A stretch of 64,000 nucleotides of DNA from Chromatiales bacterium (ex Bugula neritina AB1) (GCA_001730015.1 MDLA01000080.1:62001-126000), one strand, 5' to 3'; counted from the first letter of the stretch, positions 46,962-56,406 are shown. Program-made: numbers and translations. Notes: generated by a model from the sequence alone, not told the origin.

Positions 46962-47573
46962 ATGCGAGAAGGTGCGGCCATAACAACAGAGACGGCAGAA
47001 AGGGCAGCTGCCGTGAATACAATCATCGACACTTCACGAGTGCGCTCTATCGATGCAGATTTAGGTGTTAATAGAAGCTGGCGTGAAAGCAGTGCGCCGT
47101 CACATGCCACTGGTCTGGTTATACCTGCGTATCAGGGCGCTGCGGAAGTTGCCAAGATGGCGTTGATCATCACTCTATGGGCAGAAGTGAAAGACTATCT
47201 CTATGACAACTGCGCTGTGGCAGCGCTTGATAGCCAGGGTGAAGAAAAAAAGCACCTGGCAATTCTAAATGAGTCAGAGACAATGATCATTTGCCTGTTG
47301 TGTCTGCTGAACAATGAGCCGTACACCGCAGGCGGTCTTGTAGATGCGATGCTGAGTTCTGAGGCAAGTTCAGATCAACGGGGCAATGCCCGCAAACGGT
47401 TGATTAACCGTACACTTCCAGTTATCGCCGGACGGTATAAATTGCTGCAGTTTCGCGAATCCAACAAAGGTAATCTACGGGAATACAGCATAGCTAGAAG
47501 TGTCAGGCTCGCTCGATTTGCTGAAGAAGTTCTAGTTGGTGGTGTTCGGCGGGTTACCGGAGAAGAATCATGA
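46962..47573 (+). CDS. Hypothetical protein
   Basis: I do not recognise this 203-residue protein. It is soluble, has no signal peptide and contains a helical centre (EVAKMALIITLWAEVKDYLYDN, split by short turns). Residues 105-180 alternate helices and basic turns (GNARKRLINRTLPVIAGRYKLLQF then RESNKGNLREYSI), which could fit a winged-helix-like fold (the ...RYKLLQFRESNKGNLREYSI stretch looks like a wing hairpin). That is inference only. The ATG at 46962 is the earliest sensible start. It overlaps the next gene by four bases (ATGA), so the two are coupled. Confidence 0.65.
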   Translation: MREGAAITTETAERAAAVNTIIDTSRVRSIDADLGVNRSWRESSAPSHATGLVIPAYQGAAEVAKMALIITLWAEVKDYLYDNCAVAALDSQGEEKKHLAILNESETMIICLLCLLNNEPYTAGGLVDAMLSSEASSDQRGNARKRLINRTLPVIAGRYKLLQFRESNKGNLREYSIARSVRLARFAEEVLVGGVRRVTGEES

Positions 47574-48049
47574 TTATAAATAACCTCAAGCGAGCCGGTG
47601 CACTGCTTATTGTCCTGGCGGCATTGTTCGCTGGCAACGTATACGCAGTTAATGTTGTGCGGGTAATGACAGTTGCAGAAATGGATCCGGCATCATTGAT
47701 CACTGTCTATTATTCAAAACCGGCCGCGCAGGCGCAAGTAGTAGAGGTGCATAACCGGAGCGCTGCTCCGCTGACTTTTAACTATCGAATGGGAGGCATT
47801 CAGAACCGGGTTATCCAGCACTCGCATCGGCAAATCCTTGTGATTCCTCGATATGTCGTGCCTCGTTATACTAGAGATGAGCAGGAATCTATGGTTTGGA
47901 TTAATACGATTTCTATAGCGTGGCCGTATCGCCATCTGGCCGGTGGCTGGGATGTCAGAGCGCTGCAGCGAGAGCTTGAACGGCTGGGAATTAAAGTGAA
48001 GCCCAAGCCGCCGGCAACACCCAAGCCCGCCTCCAGGGTATCAAGTTGA
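47570..48049 (+). CDS. Hypothetical exported protein
   Basis: The 159-residue product has a clear signal peptide (MIINNLKRAGALLIVLAALFAGNVYA, cleavage after about 26). The following 100 residues are rich in beta-strand (QAQVVEVHNRSAAPLTFNYRMGG; RQILVIPRYVVPRYTRDEQES), like a small Ig-like or pilus-chaperone-like domain. It ends in a Lys/Pro tail (KVKPKPPATPKPASRVSS). Family unknown. It is cotranscribed with the cytosolic protein just upstream and lies 270 bases before the FGE-like gene. Confidence 0.68.
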   Translation: MIINNLKRAGALLIVLAALFAGNVYAVNVVRVMTVAEMDPASLITVYYSKPAAQAQVVEVHNRSAAPLTFNYRMGGIQNRVIQHSHRQILVIPRYVVPRYTRDEQESMVWINTISIAWPYRHLAGGWDVRALQRELERLGIKVKPKPPATPKPASRVSS

Positions 48050-48319
48050 TATCGGTGAGCAGAAGAGCGTTGTTCTGAAAAAATAGTGTTTTAATTTCGC
48101 CCCGCGCGGGCGGTGATTCAATTGCATCACTGATAGTAATGCGCTGTTGGCGGGCTTGTACATCAGCCAACTGCGGTAACCGTATTTGTTTATTATTCTC
48201 GATCAACGAGCGGTTACACGCTAAACTACACGGTACCAGGTAAAACGAGTTTTTCAATCCTTAGCTCGTGATTTAATTCTTTAGATTGTCCAAAGTAACG
48301 TACAGAGCCACGTGATTAA

Positions 48320-49795
48320 ATGAGTCGAGAAACAATATCCAAAATAAAGCAACATCTTCTGTGTGGATTGCTTCTGATGATCGCCAGCACGCACGCAGAC
48401 GCGCAACTGGAATGTAATGCCGACACGGAAGTGTGTATTGGAGAAAGATCTGCTGAAACACCAGCGGCAGCAGGCACGGCGCAACTGCAACCCGCTAAAA
48501 AGAATGCCGGCATTACTCAGGCGAACGATACCGAACTCAGTACCCGAACATACACCGCAGAGCAGAAGGCACTGGCAGATGGCATAACCGCAGATCTGAA
48601 AGAGCGTCGTTTAAAAAAACCCGATGATAACAACGCGTTTAACAAGATTCAGAAACTTAAGGTGCTCCAGCCGTACCATGACTACTCGGTAAATGGTGAA
48701 AGATATATAGCTAAAATATATATATCGCTCAGTCGTACTGCTCTGAAGCGCGGAGATTCCGCTTTGGCGCAGCGATATCTTTCGACAGCCGTAGAACTTG
48801 ATCCTCAGGTGACAGGGAAAGACGAACTTAATTCTGAAATTGCGAAAGCGGGATCAAGTGAGAATCAGGTAGCAGGTAGCGGCGACGCCGCGGGCACGGT
48901 TGAAGAGGCCGGGCTTGCAGTGCAGTCCGCTGAAAATGTCGTTGAAACTGCACCGGCGGCTAGTGAAACGGAGCAGGTAAATGATCCGGCTGCAACGGCT
49001 ACCACAGATGCAGTAGCACCGGCAGTTGAGCCTGAAGACAAATCTCTAGAATATATTGAACCGGTTGCCGGGCAAAAACCTCAGGCAGCTGATTCTGGCA
49101 CAGTGGAATTTTTTGCCCCTGTTATGGTGGCCATTCCTGCGGGTAAATTCATCATGGGGAGCAGCTCGGGAGCTGATGATGAAAAGCCGGCCCACGAAGT
49201 AACGATATCGGCCTTTAGTATGTCCCGGTATGAGATCACCATGGAGCAGTATCGCGTATTTGCTGCGGCGACCAGTCGACCTTCACCTCAGTTTGAAGAA
49301 GCAGATAGCAAGAGTCCGGTAACCAACGTTAACTGGCTGGATGCAATTTCCTACACAGAGTGGCTGAGCGAAAAAACCGGTCGCAAGTATCGTTTGCCTA
49401 GCGAAGCGGAATGGGAGTATGCAGCGCGTGCCGGAACGACTACGGATTTCAACACGGGTGAAGAGCTCAAGGGGGCAGCTAATTGTATAGGCTGTGGCAG
49501 TAAGTGGGATGATAAACGCGCAGCGCCAGTAGGTAACTTTCCACCGAATGACTTCGGGTTGTACGATGTTCACGGTAATGTATGGGAATGGGTCCAGGAC
49601 TGCTGGACAGATAACTACGACGGGCGTGACGGCAGCGCCGGCGCAATAGAAGAAAAGGGATGTGAACGACGTGTACTGCGAGGCGGTTCCTGGTACAACG
49701 AAGCGGACTACGCGCGCTCAAGCTATCGCGGCAATGAGTCACCGGATTATCGTGATAGCGGAGTCGGTTTCCGCGTTGCTCACGACGGACTCTAA
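48320..49795 (+). CDS. Exported FGE/SUMF1-like protein with N-terminal helical region
   Basis: A 491-residue protein with signal peptide (cleavage after about THADA, residue 28). A helical, TPR-like part follows (about 80-165), then an Ala/Glu-rich linker and a C-terminal formylglycine-generating-enzyme-like (FGE-sulfatase) domain (about 265-491). Domain marks are IPAGKFIMGSSSG, EKPAHEVTISAFSMSRYEIT, PVTNVNWLDAISYTEWLSEKTGRKYRLPSEAEWEYAARAG and LRGGSWYN...YRDSGVGFRV. No nearby sulfatase is seen. Many bacterial members of this fold do not make formylglycine, so activity is unknown. Periplasmic location is inferred. Confidence 0.87.
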   Translation: MSRETISKIKQHLLCGLLLMIASTHADAQLECNADTEVCIGERSAETPAAAGTAQLQPAKKNAGITQANDTELSTRTYTAEQKALADGITADLKERRLKKPDDNNAFNKIQKLKVLQPYHDYSVNGERYIAKIYISLSRTALKRGDSALAQRYLSTAVELDPQVTGKDELNSEIAKAGSSENQVAGSGDAAGTVEEAGLAVQSAENVVETAPAASETEQVNDPAATATTDAVAPAVEPEDKSLEYIEPVAGQKPQAADSGTVEFFAPVMVAIPAGKFIMGSSSGADDEKPAHEVTISAFSMSRYEITMEQYRVFAAATSRPSPQFEEADSKSPVTNVNWLDAISYTEWLSEKTGRKYRLPSEAEWEYAARAGTTTDFNTGEELKGAANCIGCGSKWDDKRAAPVGNFPPNDFGLYDVHGNVWEWVQDCWTDNYDGRDGSAGAIEEKGCERRVLRGGSWYNEADYARSSYRGNESPDYRDSGVGFRVAHDGL

Positions 49796-49843
49796 TCCAG
49801 CATTTTTCTCGGATGCGGCATTGCCGGAATTGCGCGCTGGCAA

Positions 49844-50764
49844 TTATTTCTGATTTTCGTCGCGCCTTGAGAATTTCTCCATCGAAAATAGCATCAAGCC
49901 ACCAGCGACAATTAGCAACAGTGATAACCAGGTTGTCGAGCTGGAGAAAGAGGGCAGATACCATTCGTAACCGGTTACTAATTCACGTGGTGGTTTGCCT
50001 TCACGCGTTAGTAGTTCCGTCAAAGTTTTTTTCCATGGCCAGATGACCGCGAGAGAGCCGGTTATAAAACCCGTCATGAGGGCAATGGTCTGATCGTGGT
50101 AGTGTTTGAATATCCACGCGAGTAAGTGAGAAAACAAGATCATCCCGAATGCGCAGCCGAGCGCAAGTGGTACCAGTATTTGCAGATTTGCCGTTCCGAT
50201 AGCGGTCAGTATGAGTGCGTAGTTGCCCATTAAAATGAGCACAAAGGAGCCCGATAACCCGGGCAGAATCATGCTGCAAATGGCCACAATACCGCAAATA
50301 AATACATAATAGGGCGCAGTGTTTTCCGAGGCCGGTGCCAGTAGTGCGATGCCGATAGCAACCGCAGTACCAAGCAGTAGCATCAGCCAGGTCGAGATTG
50401 ACCATTGATGTACAGTTTTTCCAACGAAATAGACGGACACCAGTATCAGGCCGAAGAAAAATGCCATCGTTAACTGGTTGTGATGAGCCAGCAGGTATTC
50501 CAGAATTTTGGCCAGCGATACGATACTCACCGCAATACCGGCAAACAAAGTACTCAGAAAAGAGCCGTCTATCGTGCTCCAGAGAGTCCGCCACTGACGA
50601 TTAAACAGCAGCTTCAGCGCATTGTGATCGAATGACTTAATCGCATTGATCAGACGTTCGTATATGCCGGTGATTAAGGCTATTGTGCCACCGGATACAC
50701 CCGGAATAACGTTGGCAGCGCCCATTGCCAGGCCTTTGAGAAAAATGCTGACTGAATGCGTCAT
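49844..50764 (-). CDS. DUF368 family membrane protein (undecaprenyl-phosphate translocase type)
   Basis: The 306-residue polytopic protein has the DUF368 signature GAANVIPGVSGGTIALITGIYERL near its start and a second related half around ILPGLSGSFVLILMGNY, giving about eight to nine membrane helices. DUF368 proteins (PopT) have been shown in Vibrio cholerae to recycle undecaprenyl phosphate across the inner membrane, supporting cell-wall and surface-polymer synthesis, particularly at alkaline pH. It is monocistronic, convergent with the FGE-like gene. Confidence 0.92.
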   Translation of the reverse strand: MTHSVSIFLKGLAMGAANVIPGVSGGTIALITGIYERLINAIKSFDHNALKLLFNRQWRTLWSTIDGSFLSTLFAGIAVSIVSLAKILEYLLAHHNQLTMAFFFGLILVSVYFVGKTVHQWSISTWLMLLLGTAVAIGIALLAPASENTAPYYVFICGIVAICSMILPGLSGSFVLILMGNYALILTAIGTANLQILVPLALGCAFGMILFSHLLAWIFKHYHDQTIALMTGFITGSLAVIWPWKKTLTELLTREGKPPRELVTGYEWYLPSFSSSTTWLSLLLIVAGGLMLFSMEKFSRRDENQK

Positions 50765-51020
50765 TAGATAGTTTGCTTCAAAATCAAGAGGAGTGGATAA
50801 ACAGGTTGTGCCACGGGGCAGCAGGAAGCGGGTCGGAAACTCCGCCGCAATAGAGAATCAGTATAGTTTACCGGGAGAATATCAGGCTCATCTAACCAGC
50901 TTATTTGTCTGAATTTGCAACAAACGCTACTGGAGAATCAGAGCGGCTGTATAGAGTTTATTGCTGCTGAAAGCCCGCGGTGTCCAGTGCAGTCTTTTCT
51001 GCAAAAAACCGGGTTGAGAT

Positions 51021-51635
51021 TCAAGCCGGGGCTGGCAAGGGCGGGAGTCCGATAACCGTGCCTTCTTTAATAATTTCCGGTGAATAGGGTTTACGTGCAA
51101 AAACTTCCTGTACCCTGGATTCGAAGTGCGATAGTGGTGGGGTGTCATAGTTGGGATCAAATGAGGATTGGTCCCAGCGTTCGCAGAAATCGATACAGGA
51201 TTGATAGTACGGATGACCACTGTATTTTTCGCGTTCGAACTGGTTCCAGCCCTCATAGTAGTGGGCGTAGTAGACCATCTGAAAAGCTCCGTGATGCTCC
51301 ACTACCCAGGTTACCTCCTCACGTACAAACGGTCGAAGTATTTCAGCCGCCATGCGGTCGTGATTCTGCGGGGCCAGGCCATCTCCGATATCGTGCAGTA
51401 GCGCTGCAACCACCCAGTCGGTGTCTGCACCCTCTCGCTCTGCGCGGGCCGCTGATTGCAGCGCATGATCGAGTCGGGTCACTTTGTATCCACCGATAGT
51501 CTCCTGAGCCTGTGATCCCAGTTCACGAAGCAGACGATCGGCAGTGTGTGAGAAGAAGGCGTCCTCTTGCTCGCGCAGAAATTCGTACTCGGCTCTGGTG
51601 CCGTCCTTCATCGCGGTAAAGTTTACTGTTTTCAT
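51021..51635 (-). CDS. HD-domain protein, PhnZ/TmpB-like
   Basis: A 204-residue HD-fold protein: LDHALQSAARAEREGADTDWVVAALLHDIGDG carries His57, then His81-Asp82, then LAPQNHDR and WVVEHHGAFQMVYYAHYYEGW. The order H...HD...H...H with an early TIGGY segment is that of the mixed-valence diiron oxygenases PhnZ/TmpB (organophosphonate cleavage) and their inositol-oxygenase relatives, more than of classical HD phosphohydrolases. FDPNYDTPPLSHFESRVQEVF near the end also fits. No PhnY or other phosphonate gene is adjacent, so the substrate is open. Confidence 0.72.
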   Translation of the reverse strand: MKTVNFTAMKDGTRAEYEFLREQEDAFFSHTADRLLRELGSQAQETIGGYKVTRLDHALQSAARAEREGADTDWVVAALLHDIGDGLAPQNHDRMAAEILRPFVREEVTWVVEHHGAFQMVYYAHYYEGWNQFEREKYSGHPYYQSCIDFCERWDQSSFDPNYDTPPLSHFESRVQEVFARKPYSPEIIKEGTVIGLPPLPAPA

Positions 51636-51873
51636 GGAGTTATCCGGGCGTTGTCATAAGCGTTGAAACGGCAGCTACCTGCAATTAGCCATGCCACGGC
51701 ACGCATAGAAGTGATATCAGCAGTATCAAACGGCCGGCTTGTCTGGTCAAGCTCCCTTTACGTGAAAATATTATGACTATCAAGTGATTTAAAATATCTA
51801 CACCTCTGATGGTGCAATCGATACCTCTGCTGCTTGCGGTGACCGGTAACGGTAAGTAGCGACTATTCAAGGA

Positions 51874-53223
51874 TCAGGGCTGGCGGCGGATAATCGGCTC
51901 CAGGCTTTTGGCAATCGACAGAAGCTTTTTATCTTCACCAGTCTGCCCCATGAGCATGAATCCCACCGGGGCAGCATCCGGTTTATGGCAGGGGATGCTG
52001 ATTGCCGGAGCATTCAGCGCATTGGCCGTAGACGTGTTTCGCAGGTACAGCAGATTGGAGCGTCTGGCTTCTTCTGTGTCATTCTCCAGTCTGGCTATGG
52101 GTATTGGAGGCAGGGGAACGGTAGGCATCACTATCGCATCAAGGCCGAGTGTACGTTCGGCTGTTGCGATCTGGCATTGTCGCCGTCGTGCTACGGTTTC
52201 TACGTAATCCGCGGCTGTGAAGGATAAGCACGATTCTATACGCCGATGTATCCAGGGATCGTAAAATTCCTTGCGCGAGTCCAGATAGGGTTTGTGCCAG
52301 GCAGCTGCTTCGCCGCCAAGCAGGCTGCCTTTGTTGATGTGAGCGTTGTAGTTTTCGAGTTCGGGTAAATGTATGGTTTTAGTGAGAATACCGCGTTTAC
52401 CCAGTCGTTCAAGCGTCTGGTGGTAGGCATTCGCAACGTCCTTGTCGAGATTTTCCATGACGAACCCGTCGAGCACACCCAGGCGGATACCCACTTGAGG
52501 GTATTCAGCAAGCTCCATTGTGGAGTCACCAGACATAATTGCATTGAGAACAGCGCAGCAGGTAACGGTATTGGCGATTGGTCCTATGGAATCAAGTGAG
52601 GTAGACAGAGGTATACAGCCGTCGAGAGGTACGCGCTCGGCAGTGGGTTTAAACCCGACCAGACCGCACAGGGCAGCCGGAATGCGGGTGGAGCCGCCGG
52701 TATCGGTGCCGATCGCTGCCGCTGCCATATTGTCACTGACAGAGACTGCGGCTCCCGAGCTCGACCCTCCGGGAATGTGTCTTATGGCCCGCTCAAAGGG
52801 GTTTGCCGGTGTGCCGTAGTGGGGATTGATACCTAATCCGGAGTAGGCGAACTCGGTCATTGTGGTTTTGCCGATAATGATAAAACCTGCATTGCGCAGA
52901 CGCTGCACAATGGTGGCGTCATGGTTTGCGGGCGGCTGCTCATCAAGTACATGTGATCCGGCCGTGGTGACTTGTCCGGCAATATCAAACAAATCTTTGA
53001 TCGACACCGGAATCCCGCAAAACGGTGAACTATGGCGAGATTCGGAACGGGCTTTGTCGGCAGCATCTGCCTCGGACAGTGCGCGCTCCCGAAATACCGA
53101 TATGAATACGTTCTTGCCTTCGCCGTCAGTATTGTCAATATGAGAAAGGCAATGCTCCACGAGTTGCCGGCTCGTGAGTTTTTTGCGATTGAGTTTTTGT
53201 GCGAGATCTAATAGCGTTTTCAT
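51874..53223 (-). CDS. Amidase (amidase-signature family)
   Basis: A 449-residue Ser-cisSer-Lys amidase. The catalytic Lys is in VSIKDLFDIAG. The signature GGSSSGAAVSVSDNM and AIGTDTGGSTRIPAALCGLVGFKPT supply the two serines and oxyanion loop. It resembles AtzF/GatA-like amidases of broad substrate range; not GatA itself, since gatB/gatC are absent and the C-terminus differs. Substrate unknown. It lies downstream of a divergent rhomboid gene. Confidence 0.88.
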   Translation of the reverse strand: MKTLLDLAQKLNRKKLTSRQLVEHCLSHIDNTDGEGKNVFISVFRERALSEADAADKARSESRHSSPFCGIPVSIKDLFDIAGQVTTAGSHVLDEQPPANHDATIVQRLRNAGFIIIGKTTMTEFAYSGLGINPHYGTPANPFERAIRHIPGGSSSGAAVSVSDNMAAAAIGTDTGGSTRIPAALCGLVGFKPTAERVPLDGCIPLSTSLDSIGPIANTVTCCAVLNAIMSGDSTMELAEYPQVGIRLGVLDGFVMENLDKDVANAYHQTLERLGKRGILTKTIHLPELENYNAHINKGSLLGGEAAAWHKPYLDSRKEFYDPWIHRRIESCLSFTAADYVETVARRRQCQIATAERTLGLDAIVMPTVPLPPIPIARLENDTEEARRSNLLYLRNTSTANALNAPAISIPCHKPDAAPVGFMLMGQTGEDKKLLSIAKSLEPIIRRQP

Positions 53224-53433
53224 TCGTCAATTCTAGACAAAAACCGGCAGTCGTGGTTACCTGAATTTGAACGCACTGACGTTTACCGGAAGAAATCTGC
53301 CAGCTGAAACGAATTTGCGATATTGCCCTGTGCTTCGCCCCGGTTACGGTGATTTGCGTCGGTGTGGAATATCTGTATCGCTTTAGCGTGTATTCTTCAC
53401 TTTCTGTACGGGACAATTTTAGAGAAACACACT

Positions 53434-54036
53434 ATGAGCTTGCGTAAACTTTCCGGTGCCGAGCATATTCATTCGCTTCGACGCGATCTTAAAGGAATTG
53501 CATTGTTTCTTGGTTTGATCTGGCTGGTGTTTGTTGTTGATCGGTTTTTACCGCTGGAAAATTTCGGTTTGATTCCGCGCTCGCTAAAAGGGTTGGTCGG
53601 GATTATCACACTACCATTTCTGCACGCAGACTGGTCGCATCTTACCGGCAACAGCGTACCGTTAGCTGTATTGTTGCTATTGCTCGCCGGGTCACGTGCC
53701 AATAGTATAGATATTGTGGTGCTGATCAGCCTGTTAGCGGGTGTTGCTTTATGGCTTATGGGGCGTACTGCTATTCATATTGGCGCCAGTGTGCTCGTCT
53801 TCGGTTTAGTTGGTTTTCTGGTTTGTGCCGGTTTCTTTGAAAAACGCATGTTATCGGCAGTGATCGCCATCGGGGTGGCAATTACCTATGGGTCGACGCT
53901 GCTCGCTGGAATACTGCCAACCGGGGGTGGAGTCTCGTGGGAAGGCCATCTGTTTGGTGCAGCGGCCGGTGCTCTGGTTGCTTATTATATTTCCGGTGAT
54001 CTTCGACGAGGTACCGGAGATGGTCCCCGGGTTTAG
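53434..54036 (+). CDS. Rhomboid-family intramembrane serine protease
   Basis: A 200-residue, six-helix membrane protein. HADWSHLTGNSVPL (His64, Asn73) is the typical helix-2 signature. The nucleophile Ser119 lies in HIGASVLVFGLVGFL, where most rhomboids have GxSG; here the glycine after serine is valine. The catalytic His172 is in WEGHLFGAAAG. Active site Ser and His are present, so activity is likely. The frame is open from 53362, but the ATG at 53434 gives a normal N-terminus (MSLRKLSGAEH). Confidence 0.88.
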   Translation: MSLRKLSGAEHIHSLRRDLKGIALFLGLIWLVFVVDRFLPLENFGLIPRSLKGLVGIITLPFLHADWSHLTGNSVPLAVLLLLLAGSRANSIDIVVLISLLAGVALWLMGRTAIHIGASVLVFGLVGFLVCAGFFEKRMLSAVIAIGVAITYGSTLLAGILPTGGGVSWEGHLFGAAAGALVAYYISGDLRRGTGDGPRV

Positions 54037-54067
54037 TTTTTCAAACGCAGTGGCATGGAATAAATTC

Positions 54068-54727
54068 TTACCGGAATAAGCGCTGCCAAAATCCCTGATT
54101 CAGTTCCTTTGCGCAACCGGAATATTGAGTTTTGTAGCGCAGTGCCATAGCGTCCACCTCAGAGGCCACCCGTTTCAGCCATTTTTTCTTCTCATAGCTC
54201 TTACGCTTATAGCCAGTCCACCCTTCGTGGTAGGCGAGGTATTGATTGTACGTATCATCCTTGCTGATGCGATTTATTTTTGATGACTTATTCATATACC
54301 AACCCATGAAGTCCAGTGCGTCTTTGAAATTCGTTCGACGGGCGCCGGGGCTGTCGGTTTCATCAATATAATTGCGCCAGGTACCGTTTACCGCCTGCGC
54401 GTAACCGTAGGCTGTGCTTCTTCGTTTCCATGGGATAAAACCCAGCAAGTAGCGCCGCGGGGGTTTTGCTTTGCGTCTGAATTTGCTTTCCTGGTACATA
54501 ATAGCCATGGGCACATGAAAGGGTAAATCCCATTTGTCCTGCATTTTCACTGCAGTTTTGTGCCAGCCGGTATTTGCTTTAAAGACGGAGCAAACATTTT
54601 CGGCAGTGCTGATCGGAAAAGTTGCACAGGAAACCAGCACAAGAAAAGTAAAAAACGTGATGGCCGTTTTTACAGAAGGTGGTCCCGGTAGTGAGATGAG
54701 CCGGTTGTTTTTATTGGTATGGCCCAC
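54068..54727 (-). CDS. Lytic transglycosylase-like (SLT-fold) lipoprotein
   Basis: The 219-residue protein has a hydrophobic N-terminal segment with a possible lipobox (VLVSCATF). Its catalytic Glu would be in AIMYQESKF, followed by AYGYAQAVNGTWRNY and YLAYHEGWTGYKRKSY, the pattern of SLT-type murein transglycosylases (ES...GxxQ...YN/HxG). The basic, tryptophan-rich centre is consistent with glycan binding. It would cleave peptidoglycan glycan strands in the periplasm. Start is GTG 54727; a later start inside the signal is possible. Confidence 0.82.
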   Translation of the reverse strand: MGHTNKNNRLISLPGPPSVKTAITFFTFLVLVSCATFPISTAENVCSVFKANTGWHKTAVKMQDKWDLPFHVPMAIMYQESKFRRKAKPPRRYLLGFIPWKRRSTAYGYAQAVNGTWRNYIDETDSPGARRTNFKDALDFMGWYMNKSSKINRISKDDTYNQYLAYHEGWTGYKRKSYEKKKWLKRVASEVDAMALRYKTQYSGCAKELNQGFWQRLFR

Positions 54728-54882
54728 ATTTTTGCCAGTGTTAAATGACCGCCTAGCATAGGACCAAGCGATAATTTTTCGAATTGCAGTTAAGTAAGTG
54801 CAGCGGCAAAACTGCGCTGCACTTTATATCTGTAAATCGATACCCGGAACTCGATACCCGGGTCCTGCCGTTGGGTTATCTG

Positions 54883-56106
54883 TTATTTAGCAACCAGGCA
54901 GGTTTTGTTGTTTTCCCAGCCGTAGCCGTCGCCATCAGGATCAGAGGCTGCGGATGCACAGCTCGGGAAGCGGGCGTTTCCGGCAGCGCTAAGTACGATG
55001 CAACTTTTATTATTTTCCCACCCGAAGCCGTCACCGTCCGGATCTGAAGAGGCGCTGGCACAGTGAGTAACTACGATGCAGGAGCGTTCATTTTCCCAGC
55101 CATAACCGTCACCGTCAGGATCAGAGGAGGAAGAGGCACAGTTAGGGTGCTTGTCGGCGCGTGATCCGGCGACAACACAGGATGCGTTGTTTTGCCAGCC
55201 AAATCCGTCACCGTCCACATCCATGCCTGCATTACTGCAGAAGTACAAACCATTCGCCGCTTTTCCGCTGGTGGCGGTCGGTTGATCTGCAGTGACTTTA
55301 CCAGCCTGTCCGGCAACGCTGAATTTAACCTGCGACCAGCGACTTCGGGCACCGGTGTTATCAATACCCTGCACTGAGAACAGGTATGTTCCAGCGGGTA
55401 AAGCAAAGTTCGGACTTGACCATTGCACCTGCTTGCCTTGCTGTGTGTTCAGGTTGAGTTGTCCTGCATTACTGAAGCGGCCGTTCGGTCCGAGATATTG
55501 TCCGCTTGACGTGTCCATGATGGTAGCGACGACGTTGACTATCGATTGATCATCTTGTGCTAAACCGCGAAAGGAAGCTGCTCCCTGCATTACCGCACCG
55601 TTTTTGGGGAATTGAATGGAAACTCCTGGTGCCCGATTTGTGGTGTTTGTTGCTGTAACAATTTTCCCCGCACCACCGCCATTAACGCTGAAAGGAACTT
55701 CCAGCCTTGGACTACGGTTTTTATTGCTATCCTCTCCAAGTGCGCGAAAGATGTAGTCGCCGGTCGCGAGGTTATAACTAGCTGTCTGCCAGACGCTCCC
55801 TCGACCAGGCTGGAAAGGAGTAAACTGTATTGGTAGTTGTATCGGTTGCTTTGAGTACTCGCCATCTGGCGTTAAAAAAGCTTCGGTTGCCTGGTTTTGG
55901 ATTGTCGCAAATATCCGTATGAGCCCTTGGATATTTGCTGTGCCCTGAATCTTCGTTGGCCCCTGGATACTCAGAACACCGCCGTTGTAGTTTTGAACCA
56001 GCAGGGGCGCCAAATCTTTTGCTATTGAATTGCTGCTGAATATTGCCAGACTTGCCATGGCAATGATGGATACCAGAAACGGTTTAACTTTTTTGGATAA
56101 GCTCAT
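54883..56106 (-). CDS. Exported protein with Ig-like domains and four DxDGDGxGWxNxxSC repeats
   Basis: The 407-residue protein has a signal peptide (MSLSKKVKPFLVSIIAMASL..., cleavage after about NSIA). Two related beta-sandwich segments with Ig-like character follow (about 30-130 and 145-265, the latter with GTYLFSVQGIDNTGARSRW). Four C-terminal repeats follow, each C-x(4-6)-SDPDGDG[FY]GWEN-x2-SC-[IL]V. These combine a calcium-loop-like DxDGDG with the GWGWENxxSC core of family 10 carbohydrate-binding modules. The same repeat occurs in the GH12 enzyme upstream. The ATG at 56106 has AAGGA six bases ahead and is preferred over 56142. A secreted, possibly cell-wall- or polysaccharide-binding protein; function not established. 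Confidence 0.78.
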   Translation of the reverse strand: MSLSKKVKPFLVSIIAMASLAIFSSNSIAKDLAPLLVQNYNGGVLSIQGPTKIQGTANIQGLIRIFATIQNQATEAFLTPDGEYSKQPIQLPIQFTPFQPGRGSVWQTASYNLATGDYIFRALGEDSNKNRSPRLEVPFSVNGGGAGKIVTATNTTNRAPGVSIQFPKNGAVMQGAASFRGLAQDDQSIVNVVATIMDTSSGQYLGPNGRFSNAGQLNLNTQQGKQVQWSSPNFALPAGTYLFSVQGIDNTGARSRWSQVKFSVAGQAGKVTADQPTATSGKAANGLYFCSNAGMDVDGDGFGWQNNASCVVAGSRADKHPNCASSSSDPDGDGYGWENERSCIVVTHCASASSDPDGDGFGWENNKSCIVLSAAGNARFPSCASAASDPDGDGYGWENNKTCLVAK

Positions 56107-56406
56107 AGAGATTCCTTGAACGATGGTAGTCAGCTGGCCCAACGCTAAAATGCGCAGGTGAAGCGATATCTTGACTTATCCGATCCGGTTTGAGCGCGAT
56201 CTGACAGAAAGCGCCCAGGTACAGCGGATAGTCGGTAGAAATTGTACCCCGACAATCTGAACGGTTCCTTACCACTTGTGGTTTCAATTGTGAATAAATG
56301 GGTCCTGTTGAGACGGGCAGACTGCCTGGCTCAATGGTGACCGATTGCCGGTTACCATCAAGTTAATCCCGAATTTACCCGGGCCAGGCGCAGTGGGCCG
56401 GCAGCC

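Noticed and set aside
46786-46983. 65-codon frame just after the HtrA gene
   Set aside because: No ribosome binding site, atypical composition, overlaps the start of the next likely gene.
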